DNA from: Alkalibacillus salilacus
GTDB lineage: Bacteria > Bacillota > Bacilli > Bacillales > Alkalibacillaceae
Length of the DNA stretch: 64,000 bases
Reading direction: 5' to 3'
Assembly: GCF_030812915.1 (NCBI RefSeq)
Contig: NZ_JAUSTQ010000004.1
Location: forward strand, 62,001-126,000
Positions within the stretch are counted from its first letter, which is position 1. Each line of letters opens with the position of its first letter. The notes beneath the pieces are model-generated. The model saw only the letters and a program-made list of their open reading frames with translations, made no database searches and had not been told where the DNA came from. A program made the position numbers and the translations under genes. Shown piece by piece: positions 51,412 to 60,225 of the stretch.

Positions 51412-52002
51412 ATGACGAATCAACAGTGTAACACAAGTCGTATTGCAGGAGTTCAATTCACGCTTTATCCAATGAGTGACAACTTTGTCGATATTATTTT
51501 ATCCGCTCTGGACGAGGTCGACCAATCAAAAGTATGGAAAGAAACAGATGACGTCACAACCTGTGTGCGGGGTAAAATCGTGCACATTTTTGATGTGACC
51601 AAAGCCATCTTTTTACACGCTGCTAAAACAGGTGAACATGTGGCCATGACAGGCACTTATTCTATCGGGTGCCCTGGGGATAACGAAGCAGATGTCTATA
51701 TGGCAGAATCAGATGCACCAGCTAATGCGCCTCAATTAGCCAATGCTCCACAACGTGCTGGTTGTAAGTTCGCGATTCATCCGCTTGGACGGGAAGACTA
51801 TATGGACAAAATCTATGAACAAATTGATCTGTCCAAAGCACGTGGTGTCGATGTCAGTGCTGCGCATTATATGACGCGTCTTGATGGTGATGTGCAAGCT
51901 ATTTTTGATGCCATGGAAGATGCTTTCGAGGCTGTCCAACAAGAAGTATCACACACAACGATGACCTTTACTATTTCGGCAAATAGCCCATCAAATCAAT
52001 AG
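51412..52002 (+). CDS. ykoF: YkoF, thiamine/HMP-binding protein
   Basis: A 196-residue soluble protein with two ACT-like tandem halves (about 8-90 and 110-190), each beginning G(V/C)QF/KFA-x-HP or YPM-type motifs: RIAGVQFTLYPMSD and RAGCKFAIHPLGRE. Bacillus YkoF binds thiamine or its hydroxymethylpyrimidine part. The ATG at 51412 has AAGGAGG upstream. First gene of the TPP-regulated ykoFEDC operon, which imports the pyrimidine moiety for thiamine synthesis. Confidence 0.9.
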   Translation: MTNQQCNTSRIAGVQFTLYPMSDNFVDIILSALDEVDQSKVWKETDDVTTCVRGKIVHIFDVTKAIFLHAAKTGEHVAMTGTYSIGCPGDNEADVYMAESDAPANAPQLANAPQRAGCKFAIHPLGREDYMDKIYEQIDLSKARGVDVSAAHYMTRLDGDVQAIFDAMEDAFEAVQQEVSHTTMTFTISANSPSNQ

Positions 52003-52012
52003 GAGGATTGTT

Positions 52013-52618
52013 ATGACTAAACAATGGAAACTGAAAGAAATTGTTTTGCTGTCGATATTAGGGGTCGTATTTGCGGTAATCTATCTATTAGCCTTTGGAA
52101 TCGGCCAAGGGCTTGTTGGCGCTCTTACACCTTTTGGCATTGGGCCACTAGGTTATGAATTCATCTATGGGATCTGGTTTATTGTTTCGATCATTGCTGC
52201 ATATATCATTCGAAAACCTGGCGCAGCTTTTATATCTGAATTAATCGCAGGGGTTGTCCAAGTCTTAATCGGTAGTCCAGCTGGCCCACAACTGATAATC
52301 AGTGCAGCTGTTCAAGGACTTGGCGCCGAAAGTGCATTTGCTGTGACGAAATGGCAAGATTATCGGAAGCGAGTGTTAATATTAGCTGCTGTATTAACCG
52401 CAATCATTAGCTTCGCTTGGCATTTCTATTCATCTGGTTTCTTTGCATATGAAGCGTGGTTAGTTGGCGTTATGCTGATCACACGCATTATAAGTAGCAT
52501 ACTGATCATGGCTCTACTCGGTAAGTGGATTAGCGATCAATTGGCGAAAACAGGTGTTCTACGTGGCTATGCGTTAGGAAAGGAGCATCAACAAAACCGT
52601 GACCAAGATGCAGCGTAA
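52013..52618 (+). CDS. ykoE: YkoE, substrate-specific (S) component of an ECF-type HMP/thiamine importer
   Basis: A 201-residue membrane protein with about six helices. It has features of ECF S components: GPLGYEFIYGIWFIVSIIAAYI, GAAFISELIAGVVQVLIGSP and a conserved N-terminal WKLKEIVLL. It would bind hydroxymethylpyrimidine or thiamine and pass it to the YkoC/YkoD module. GGAGG lies 9 nt before the ATG, and it overlaps the ykoD start region by 20 bp. Confidence 0.9.
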   Translation: MTKQWKLKEIVLLSILGVVFAVIYLLAFGIGQGLVGALTPFGIGPLGYEFIYGIWFIVSIIAAYIIRKPGAAFISELIAGVVQVLIGSPAGPQLIISAAVQGLGAESAFAVTKWQDYRKRVLILAAVLTAIISFAWHFYSSGFFAYEAWLVGVMLITRIISSILIMALLGKWISDQLAKTGVLRGYALGKEHQQNRDQDAA

Positions 52619-54185
52619 TTCATTATTATCGGTTCATGATTACTCGTTCGACTTCGAAACATTAAACGATCCATTACTAAATAATCTCAATTTCACTTTG
52701 TATGAAGGTGAAACAACGCTTTTAATCGGTCCAAGTGGGTCAGGCAAGTCCAGTCTGTCCCTCTGTTTAAATGGATTATACCCTGATGCAGTTGAAGGTG
52801 TCGCATCAGGGGAAATTCGTTTCCAAGACCAACCTGTTCATGATTTCGAAAAGGGTCAGGTTAACCAACAAATTGGGATTGTCTTCCAAGATCCAGACAG
52901 TCAATTTTGTATGATAACGGTTGAAGATGAACTTGCCTTTACCCTTGAAAATATTCAGACCCCTCGCGAAGAGATGGAAGCGCGAATTGATGAGATGTTA
53001 AATACGATTGGCATGGATGACTATAAGTACGAAGCGATTCATACCCTTTCAGGTGGTCAAAAACAAAAAATCGCCCTAGCTTCTGTACTGTTACTAGAAC
53101 CAGACGTCCTCATTCTCGATGAACCGACAGCTAACTTAGACCCGATGAGTCAACTTGAATTCATTCAACTGATTGAACGATTACAATCAGCTATGGATCT
53201 AACGATTCTTTTAATCGAACATCAAGCTGACGACTGGCTCTATTTGATCGACCGTGTTCTAGTATTAAGTCGACAAGGTGAACTAATGGAAGATGGTGAA
53301 GTCGAATCTATTCTCCAAACGAAGCAACAGCAATTAATCGACCACGGTATTTTCATCCCAAAACAATATCTTGACTCACCACCCAATCCAAAACCGACGA
53401 TTCATACAAACAACACAGAGCCATGTTTTACTATGGAAAGCATCTCTTTTTCCAGAAAGAATAAACAAATCTTAAAAAATATTAATCTAACGCTGAAAAA
53501 AGGTGAAATGACAGCAATCGTTGGTGAAAATGGTGCAGGTAAGTCCACCTTGTTACAATTAATGGCAAGGCTCTTACAACCAGAAGCAGGCACCATGACT
53601 TTCTTAAACAAGCCTCTCGCCAAGTGGAAAGAACAGTCGTTACGTCAGCATATGGGATTTGTCTTTCAAAATCCCGAACATCAATTTATTACAGATACCA
53701 CCTACGATGAAATCGCCTTTAGCATGACACTAAACGGGTATGATGCTGAAACAATCGACACAAGAACTAGAGAATTACTAAACCATTTTCACTTAATTAA
53801 TGAAAAATCGCAGAATCCATTCGCCCTAAGTGGTGGCCAAAAACGTCGGCTTAGTGTTGCGACTATGTTAGATGAAACTCCTGATCTACTACTGTTTGAC
53901 GAGCCTACATTTGGCCAGGATGCCCAAACGACTCATGAATTAATGGAGATCATGACAGAAATTCAGCAACAAGGTACAACGATTGTATTCGTTACTCATG
54001 ATATGGATTTAGTTGATCAGTATTGTGATACGGTTTATGTTCTTAATGAACAGTCAATACAATTTCACGGGCGACCAGCAAAGCTATGGGAGCATGATGA
54101 GTTATTAGACCAGGCAAGATTAAGAAAACCATTTCGATTAGAAATGCGTGAGAAAGTTGGTGTTGCCCATGATCTCAGCCATTAA
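52599..54185 (+). CDS. ykoD: YkoD, fused dual ATPase of the ECF transporter
   Basis: A 528-residue protein of two tandem ATPase domains. The first (about 1-250) has [23 protein letters not shown] and LILDEPTANLDP; the second (about 265-510) has GENGAGKST, LSGGQKRRLSVATML and LLFDEPTFGQDA. Both sites look competent. It energises the YkoE/YkoC pair. The start is GTG at 52599, within ykoE; AAAGGAG is 13 nt upstream, so the next in-frame ATG at 52608 is a second possibility. Confidence 0.9.
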   Translation: MTKMQRNSLLSVHDYSFDFETLNDPLLNNLNFTLYEGETTLLIGPSGSGKSSLSLCLNGLYPDAVEGVASGEIRFQDQPVHDFEKGQVNQQIGIVFQDPDSQFCMITVEDELAFTLENIQTPREEMEARIDEMLNTIGMDDYKYEAIHTLSGGQKQKIALASVLLLEPDVLILDEPTANLDPMSQLEFIQLIERLQSAMDLTILLIEHQADDWLYLIDRVLVLSRQGELMEDGEVESILQTKQQQLIDHGIFIPKQYLDSPPNPKPTIHTNNTEPCFTMESISFSRKNKQILKNINLTLKKGEMTAIVGENGAGKSTLLQLMARLLQPEAGTMTFLNKPLAKWKEQSLRQHMGFVFQNPEHQFITDTTYDEIAFSMTLNGYDAETIDTRTRELLNHFHLINEKSQNPFALSGGQKRRLSVATMLDETPDLLLFDEPTFGQDAQTTHELMEIMTEIQQQGTTIVFVTHDMDLVDQYCDTVYVLNEQSIQFHGRPAKLWEHDELLDQARLRKPFRLEMREKVGVAHDLSH

Positions 54186-54951
54186 CCCCACTGTTAAAGC
54201 AATTGCGGTGTTGATCCCTGGTATTCTACTAGGTCTGACATTTGATGTATTCACACCGCTTGTTTATTTACTATTTATTATCAGTGTGACGTTTTTATTA
54301 TCGGACTTATCGTTTAAACGATGGATTAAATTTTTCGTTCCGTTCTTCTTATTTATCGCATCGTTTTCTTGGGCACGTTTACTATACACTAGTGAGACAT
54401 TCCAAGATGGTTCCGTGCTGTTCTCATTTTGGGCTTTTGAAGTCACAACGGGTGGTCTTCTTGTTGCGGTTAGTTTGGCATTAAGGTCGCTATGCTTTAT
54501 TGCCTTGTCACTACTATTTATTATGACAACAGACTCCACTAAGTTTATGCTAAGCTTAATGCAACAATTGCGACTGTCACCGAAAATTACGTATGGTGTA
54601 TTAGCGGGTTACCGTTTCTTACCGACCTTCAAACATGAACTTGAAGTTTTAAGGCAGGCTCATCGGGTTCGTGGAGTTGGTCGGGCGAAAGGAATTCGAG
54701 GCCGCATTAGACAATTTAAACGCTACAGCATTCCCCTACTCGCAAATTCAATTCGTAAAGCTGAGCGCGTTGCTAACGCCATGGAATCGAAAGGGTTTAC
54801 AGGTGAGCACGATCGAACTCATTATCACCAGATGACCGTCACCAAACGAGATTGGCGTTTTCTCGGGATGATGGTTGGTGCCCTATTCTTAGCATTTGTT
54901 GCGTCATATTATTTCGGGTATTTAAATATTTTCGGTTATCAAGTAAACTAA
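54169..54951 (+). CDS. ykoC: YkoC, transmembrane (T) component of the ECF transporter
   Basis: A 260-residue EcfT-family protein with five to six helices. It has the cytoplasmic coupling arginine motifs in QAHRVRGVGRAKGIRGRIR and a second ANAMESKGFTGEHDR (the R/A-R-G type docking segments that touch the ATPases). It would link YkoD ATP hydrolysis to YkoE. The ATG at 54169 overlaps the ykoD stop by 17 bp. It is the last gene of the operon; only a hairpin lies downstream. Confidence 0.88.
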   Translation: MISAINPTVKAIAVLIPGILLGLTFDVFTPLVYLLFIISVTFLLSDLSFKRWIKFFVPFFLFIASFSWARLLYTSETFQDGSVLFSFWAFEVTTGGLLVAVSLALRSLCFIALSLLFIMTTDSTKFMLSLMQQLRLSPKITYGVLAGYRFLPTFKHELEVLRQAHRVRGVGRAKGIRGRIRQFKRYSIPLLANSIRKAERVANAMESKGFTGEHDRTHYHQMTVTKRDWRFLGMMVGALFLAFVASYYFGYLNIFGYQVN

Positions 54952-55051
54952 AGAAAATATAATAGTAAACTATGAGATACAAGGTAAGTGATTTAAAACT
55001 TTTCCGATACTAGGAAGATTTATACCGTCTTATATGCCTCAAAAAATAATT

Positions 55052-55079
55052 CAGGTCATATTCTTAGGAATATGACCTG
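55052..55079 (+). terminator. Hairpin downstream of ykoC, possible weak terminator
   Basis: CAGGTCATATTC/GAATATGACCTG is a perfect 12-bp stem with TTAG tetraloop, 100 bp after the ykoC stop. It lacks a T-run on the plus strand, so its terminator role is uncertain. Confidence 0.45.
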
Positions 55080-55165
55080 TACATAATTTGATTAAATAAA
55101 AGTGAAACTGCGTAAAACGTCCACATTAACATGATAAGAAAATGGATAATAAAGGAATGATTGAT

Positions 55166-55465
55166 ATGTTGAATAGGATAGCATTTTTTAGTATATATGC
55201 TCTTTTTGTTCCGATCATGATGGTTACGGAATTTCTTTCTTTCGAGTATTATACGCCAGATTCAAAACGATGGATCATTTTATTTTTTATTTATTTTTAC
55301 TTGTCTGCCCCCATTTTTATAGTAGGAGAAAAACTCAATGCGTTTAGTCCCAGTGGTCTATCTAAATATAAAAAAATTATTTTTTCTTTATTAATTGTTT
55401 GGCTCGTTGGTTTAATTCCATTCGCTTACATTATTATGCCAAATGTAATTGAATATGATTTATAG
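55166..55465 (+). CDS. Unrecognised small membrane protein
   Basis: A 99-residue protein with three hydrophobic segments (IAFFSIYALFVPIMMVTEFL; WIILFFIYFYLSAPIFIVG; IIFSLLIVWLVGLIPFAYII) and little soluble sequence. I do not recognise a family. The ATG at 55166 is chosen because AAAGGA lies 9 nt upstream; upstream ATGs at 55142 and 55157 have no good ribosome binding site. It stands alone between ykoC and the convergent GDPD gene. Nothing further can be said on function. Confidence 0.5.
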   Translation: MLNRIAFFSIYALFVPIMMVTEFLSFEYYTPDSKRWIILFFIYFYLSAPIFIVGEKLNAFSPSGLSKYKKIIFSLLIVWLVGLIPFAYIIMPNVIEYDL

Positions 55466-55614
55466 ATTGGCATTTACATTCTCCTTCAGTTTATTAGAAG
55501 TTAACCCTATTCACCCAGCAAGCGAACATTCATATATGGAATCACAATCTTCCTAAGTACCTCTTGGAAATCTACTTACCATTATTACGTGTTCGGTGAA
55601 ATATTAAAGATCAT

Positions 55615-55651
55615 AAAAAATCAGGCTGCCGAAAAAATCTCGACAACCTGA
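55615..55651 (-). terminator. Terminator of the membrane GDPD gene
   Basis: On the minus strand TCAGGTTGTCGA pairs fully (with G-U pairs) with TCGGCAGCCTGA and is followed by TTTTTT, 26 bp after the GDPD stop. Confidence 0.85.
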
Positions 55652-55677
55652 ATCTGGTCCGCAACCAGCTTTTATTT

Positions 55678-57447
55678 TTATCGTCTAATTTCAATCATTC
55701 GTAAAACCACATCAGGTGTTTTCGTGATAATCCCATCCACATCGTATTGTAAGACTTGGTTCGCTGTCCGGTCGATATTCGTTGACCATACCCAAATGCC
55801 ATAACCATTGCTTTTGAGCTCATTCACTAGATCATCCGACAACATGGTTTGATGAACCGTATAAAAGTCCACATCTAAACGAGATAAGTCCCCGACAGCT
55901 GTGAATAATATTTGCCCAATCTCAATCTCTTCGTTTTGTTGTCTAACAGCTTTCAAAAACTGACTATTAAACGATTGAACATACATATCATTAATCACTT
56001 CTTTTTCCTCAAGCAAATCAGATAAGCTTCGTGCCAATGCTTCCTCATTTTCATCTGGTTTAACATCTAACAGTAATTTAACCCCTGCGTCTTGAGTCAC
56101 TTCGATGACACGATCTAATCGCGGAATCGCTTCTCCAGCATATTCTTCAGAAAATGACGATCCAATGTCATGGACACTCAACTCATCATACGTTAAGTCA
56201 CTGACACGTCCAGGTACTCCAGCAGTGCGTAATAAGTTCTTATCATGGTGTAAGACTAATACATCATCTTGGGTCAGTTGAACGTCCACTTCAACCACAT
56301 TCAAACCTTGTTCAATTGCGGACTCAACAGCACTCATCGAATTCTCAGGTGCATTTGTCGCATCCCCGCGGTGAGCGGCAACTTCGACATTCCAATCTAA
56401 ATAAACCAAATTACCACTAATTGTTTGGTTATAAGTAAATACACCTGTGACATACAAGATAAACAAGAAGACAATCAAAATTCGTTTCTGTTTAAAAAAG
56501 GAATAGGCTTTTCTTTCCCCTACAGCCAAACGAATACTTCGAGTCAAATCGAGATCATCAGTCACCTCTTGTTCTTTTTCACGTTTATATTGATAGAACA
56601 AGCGGGTCAACATAATCACGTTGACTGGGATCAAAATGAGTGTCGACAAGGTGGCAATAATACTTGTAATCGTAACCAAATAGTGTTCGATCAAGTCACC
56701 AACAATCGTCCCTGTCATCACGTTAGGAATGAGTGAAATCAGATATAAAATCAACGTGCTAAGCAAGAAAATCATGACGTTAATCGAGAGAACGCTAATT
56801 AAAATCGATTTCTGATGACGCTTGGTTAACTGCATACTTCGTTTAATCGCATGGCGTACATTACTTTTTTCAATCACAATAAAATGAATCACAAAAATCC
56901 AGCGTAATATAATATAAAGCACGAACATTAATACGGCAAAATAAACAGCTAATGATACATATGACAACGATAGGTGACCGGAATACAAAATCGACATATT
57001 AAGATCATACACAATTTCATTAATGGGTGTCCTAATGAATGGCGCCAGTAATAACAACACTAGTATTAGCGGTAGCACACTAATACTTAATAACTTCCTT
57101 GACCGGGATAGTCCAGTTAAAAACGCATTGGCAACCGTAATAGGCTTTTTAAAGTATTGCTTTTGGGCAATGACAATAAAGACTGCAAATTGAATGAATA
57201 ATAAGATGAAAACAATTAGAGCAACTAGAATTAAAATACTTATACCACTGTAACTAAGCGCAACAGAATACACTTCATTATTAATCAGTGTAGGAGCATC
57301 AATATACATGAGGATCCGATTGAAAATAATCGAAGCCACGGGAACGAAAATGAAGCTCGTCAGTAACATATAGACAATCGCAAATGCCAAATGTTGTGGG
57401 TATGTTGTTTTAAAATCATCTAAGCTGCGTTTAAACAAGCGAAACAT
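55678..57447 (-). CDS. Membrane-fused glycerophosphodiester phosphodiesterase
   Basis: A 589-residue two-part enzyme. Residues 1-340 form a membrane domain (GPDPase membrane family) with about eight helices; the C-terminal 250 residues are a GDPD TIM barrel. VAAHRGDATNAPENS has the catalytic His-Arg-Gly and Glu-Asn, and VVEVDVQLTQDDVLVLHHD has the metal-binding Glu/Asp and second His. It would hydrolyse glycerophosphodiesters, perhaps lipoteichoic acid- or phospholipid-derived, outside the membrane. The ATG 57447 is preferred (GGAGG upstream). Confidence 0.9.
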   Translation of the reverse strand: MFRLFKRSLDDFKTTYPQHLAFAIVYMLLTSFIFVPVASIIFNRILMYIDAPTLINNEVYSVALSYSGISILILVALIVFILLFIQFAVFIVIAQKQYFKKPITVANAFLTGLSRSRKLLSISVLPLILVLLLLAPFIRTPINEIVYDLNMSILYSGHLSLSYVSLAVYFAVLMFVLYIILRWIFVIHFIVIEKSNVRHAIKRSMQLTKRHQKSILISVLSINVMIFLLSTLILYLISLIPNVMTGTIVGDLIEHYLVTITSIIATLSTLILIPVNVIMLTRLFYQYKREKEQEVTDDLDLTRSIRLAVGERKAYSFFKQKRILIVFLFILYVTGVFTYNQTISGNLVYLDWNVEVAAHRGDATNAPENSMSAVESAIEQGLNVVEVDVQLTQDDVLVLHHDKNLLRTAGVPGRVSDLTYDELSVHDIGSSFSEEYAGEAIPRLDRVIEVTQDAGVKLLLDVKPDENEEALARSLSDLLEEKEVINDMYVQSFNSQFLKAVRQQNEEIEIGQILFTAVGDLSRLDVDFYTVHQTMLSDDLVNELKSNGYGIWVWSTNIDRTANQVLQYDVDGIITKTPDVVLRMIEIRR

Positions 57448-57561
57448 ATTACCCTCCACCTCGAATTATTAATACGTGACACTTCCCTATTATAGCTTAT
57501 GCTAAACGATTACGTCTGCAAACACAATTAAGATCCTATAACATAATTTTAAAATTGTATG

Positions 57562-57590
57562 TTGACATTATAATATCTATCAATTATGAT
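57562..57590 (+). promoter_or_regulatory. Sigma-A promoter of the trp operon
   Basis: A consensus TTGACA, a 17-nt spacer and TATGAT, with a predicted start near 57597 just upstream of the first T-box. Confidence 0.8.
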
Positions 57591-57614
57591 GTTAATCAAA
57601 TCTTAAAACGGATT

Positions 57615-57887
57615 GGCAAAGATGAAGAGAAGTAGTTCAGCCTGTCACTTCAGAGAGCTAGTGGTCGCTGTGAACTAGTGTGAACGCCTGAATGAATGGA
57701 CTTCTGAGCCTCCAACCGAACGCTTAATAATAGTTAATAAGGTTGGCGAACGTCTCGTCGTTACAAGAGACACGTATTCAAGCCAAATGCTTCGATACGA
57801 TTTAAGTGGACTGCTTCGTCAGCAGTCAACCAAGGTGGCACCACGGGTATTCCGTCCTTTTCTATAAGGATGGAATACCTTTTTTTA
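57615..57887 (+). promoter_or_regulatory. T-box leader 1 (tRNA-Trp)
   Basis: Stem I base pairs AGAAGT/ACTTCT; the specifier loop reads GAATGGACTT with UGG (57697-57699), the Trp codon. AGAGAGCTAGTGG and a GTGTGAACGCC element are typical Stem I features. The T-box sequence AAGGTGGCACCACGGG (57832-57847) binds uncharged tRNA NCCA ends. The terminator GGTATTCC...GGAATACC with T-run follows (57846-57887). Uncharged tRNA-Trp favours the antiterminator and trp expression. Confidence 0.93.
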
Positions 57888-57911
57888 TGATTAAATGACT
57901 ATAAAATAAAT

Positions 57912-58217
57912 CGTTGAGTAAGAGGAGTAGGCGATTCGGATTCATAACAGAGAGCTAGTGGTGGTGAGATACTAGCATGACACGATTCGTTGAATGGACT
58001 TACGAGAGGTTCTCTGAACTATAGTATGGGAACCCGGCATTCCACCGTTAACCGGATAGGGTATCGGAAGGATTTGTATTCCCCCCTTTTTACAAACAAT
58101 AATCCTTCCCGTACCCGAAATGAAGTGGAACAAGTGTTAATCACGAGTTCAATAGAGGTGGCACCGCGAGCCGATCGTCCTCTGCATACAGCTGAAGTAT
58201 GCAGGGGATTTTTTTAT
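57912..58217 (+). promoter_or_regulatory. T-box leader 2 (tRNA-Trp), tandem copy
   Basis: A second complete T-box directly after the first. Stem I base GTAAG/CTTAC; specifier loop GAATGGACTT with UGG (57995-57997); AGAGAGCTAGTGG again in the Stem I apex; T-box AGGTGGCACCGCG (58156-58168); terminator CCTCTGCATAC/GTATGCAGGGG and T-run (58179-58217). Both T-boxes must be satisfied for read-through, giving a sharper response. No gene lies between them. Confidence 0.93.
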
Positions 58218-58242
58218 ACCAAAATTAGGAGGTTAATAACCC

Positions 58243-59616
58243 ATGCGATATCATCACGACACAATAGAAGGCGATCAACATACACCCATTTCAATATATT
58301 CTAATTTAACAGGGCGTCGAAAATTTCTTTTAGAAAGTTCTTTGAAACATGAAGACAATGGCCGTTATTCGTTTATTGGAGCGAATCCATTCTATGAATT
58401 TATAGCATACGGTAACCAAATAACAGAAACAAATTTAATCACTCAACAATCAACAACAACAAGGCAAGATCCGTTAATCGCCTTAAATGCATTAATCGAT
58501 GAGCATGTCACAGTTGATATCGATATTCCTTTTTTTGCAGGAGGGGTTGGTTATCTGGCTTATGATTTAGCGAAGCAATTTGAATCAATCGGAGGCACTC
58601 AACATGATGATGTGAACATGCCTGATGTCCATCTCATGTTCTATGAAAAAGTGGTGGTTTATGATCATTTATTACAAGATATCCATTGCTTCATCTTTGA
58701 TCGTTGGATTACTGAAGAGTCAATCGACTTCGATACCGAGGCAAACCGCCTATTGCATGATATTCAAACAGGACAGCCAGAAGTTGAAACTGACTTTACA
58801 TTAGGTGAGTTCCAATCCAACTTTTCTCAAGCTAAATATAAACAGTACGTAGATTTGATTAAAGAGAAGATTAAAGCAGGTGATGTGTTTCAGACAGTGT
58901 TATCGCAAAGATTGACAGCGACATGTTCAGGTGACGCCTTTCAGTTCTATCGACAACTTCGTAAACAAAATCCATCGCCTTATATGTATTATATCGATTT
59001 TGTAGATTATCAAGTGATTGGCGCATCTCCTGAAAGTCTCGTCAAAGTACAAGACAGAACCGTTACGACAAATCCAATCGCCGGAACGAGAAAAAGAGGT
59101 CAAAATACTGATGAAGACCAGGCGCTTGCAGATGAATTACTCACAGACGAAAAGGAGATTGCTGAACATCAAATGCTAGTCGATTTAGGCCGTCACGATA
59201 TTGGTCGAATCGCAAAACCTGGCACCATTAAACTAACTAAATACATGGTGATTGAACGCTATCGTTTTGTTATGCATATTGTTTCCGAAGTAAGTGGGCA
59301 AATGAATCCTGACATATCATCCCTTGAAGCATTAAAGGCGACTTTACCTGCTGGAACAGTAAGTGGTGCACCGAAGATTAGAGCCATGCAATTATTAAAT
59401 GAATTAGAACCAACTAAACGTGGTGCCTATTCAGGCGCTGTTGGTTATTTGAACATTAACGGTAACTTAGATTTCGCGCTAACGATTCGAACGATGATTA
59501 TTAAGGACGGTCTAGCACATGTGCAAGCAGGTGCAGGAGTCGTACATGACTCTGATCCAGAAAGTGAATATCAAGAAACGTTAAATAAAGCTAAAGCGCT
59601 TATGGAGGTGTTATAA
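58243..59616 (+). CDS. trpE: Anthranilate synthase component I
   Basis: A 457-residue chorismate-using enzyme that makes anthranilate with TrpG. The N-terminal KFLLESSLKHEDNGRYSFIG has the LLESS tryptophan feedback motif. Catalytic motifs include GASPESLVKV, PIAGTRKRG, DLGRHDIGRIAKPG and LPAGTVSGAPKIRAM. The end VQAGAGVVHDSDPE is also standard. AGGAGG precedes the ATG. First gene of trpEGDCFBA, regulated by two T-boxes. Confidence 0.97.
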   Translation: MRYHHDTIEGDQHTPISIYSNLTGRRKFLLESSLKHEDNGRYSFIGANPFYEFIAYGNQITETNLITQQSTTTRQDPLIALNALIDEHVTVDIDIPFFAGGVGYLAYDLAKQFESIGGTQHDDVNMPDVHLMFYEKVVVYDHLLQDIHCFIFDRWITEESIDFDTEANRLLHDIQTGQPEVETDFTLGEFQSNFSQAKYKQYVDLIKEKIKAGDVFQTVLSQRLTATCSGDAFQFYRQLRKQNPSPYMYYIDFVDYQVIGASPESLVKVQDRTVTTNPIAGTRKRGQNTDEDQALADELLTDEKEIAEHQMLVDLGRHDIGRIAKPGTIKLTKYMVIERYRFVMHIVSEVSGQMNPDISSLEALKATLPAGTVSGAPKIRAMQLLNELEPTKRGAYSGAVGYLNINGNLDFALTIRTMIIKDGLAHVQAGAGVVHDSDPESEYQETLNKAKALMEVL

Positions 59617-60225
59617 GTGATTCTGCTCATCGATCATGACGATTCATTTACGTATAACTTATATCAATATCTAGAAGAACTCGGCGTAACTGTTGTTGTA
59701 AAACGGCATAACAACATTGATATCACAACAATCAACGAAATGAACCCAACAGCAATCGTCCTATCACCCGGTCCAGGGAAACCTGAAGATTACCCGAATA
59801 CAAGCGAGATTGTTAATGAATTTTATCAGTCGATGCCGATCTTAGGCGTCTGTCTTGGTCATCAAATCATCGCCGCTACATTCGGAGCTGAAGTCAAGAA
59901 AGCCGATACTGTCATGCACGGGAAGAAATCGCTAATTCTTCATAAAGGACATGGTCTATTCAGTTACTTAAGTCAGCCCTTACAAGTCATGCGTTACCAT
60001 TCACTCGTCGTTGACGAAAAGACCGTCCCTCCCATTTTTAAACGTCAAGCAATATCAATGGATGACAGTGAATTAATGGCGATCACGCATGACAACTACC
60101 CACTGTTTGGGATCCAGTTCCATCCCGAATCGATTGGAACAGCAGAAGGCAAACAAGTCTTAGATCGTTTTCTGAATCATACACGAAAGGAGAATCTTCA
60201 TGGAACAACTTCAGAAATTAATTAA
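59617..60225 (+). CDS. trpG: Anthranilate synthase component II (glutamine amidotransferase)
   Basis: A 202-residue class I glutamine amidotransferase delivering ammonia to TrpE. The nucleophile is in LGVCLGHQIIA, with the His-Glu of the triad in QFHPESIGTAEG; LSPGPGKPEDYPN is the oxyanion region. The GTG start abuts the trpE stop. It lies inside the trp operon, unlike Bacillus subtilis, where the amidotransferase is the shared pabA; it could still also serve folate synthesis. Confidence 0.96.
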   Translation: MILLIDHDDSFTYNLYQYLEELGVTVVVKRHNNIDITTINEMNPTAIVLSPGPGKPEDYPNTSEIVNEFYQSMPILGVCLGHQIIAATFGAEVKKADTVMHGKKSLILHKGHGLFSYLSQPLQVMRYHSLVVDEKTVPPIFKRQAISMDDSELMAITHDNYPLFGIQFHPESIGTAEGKQVLDRFLNHTRKENLHGTTSEIN

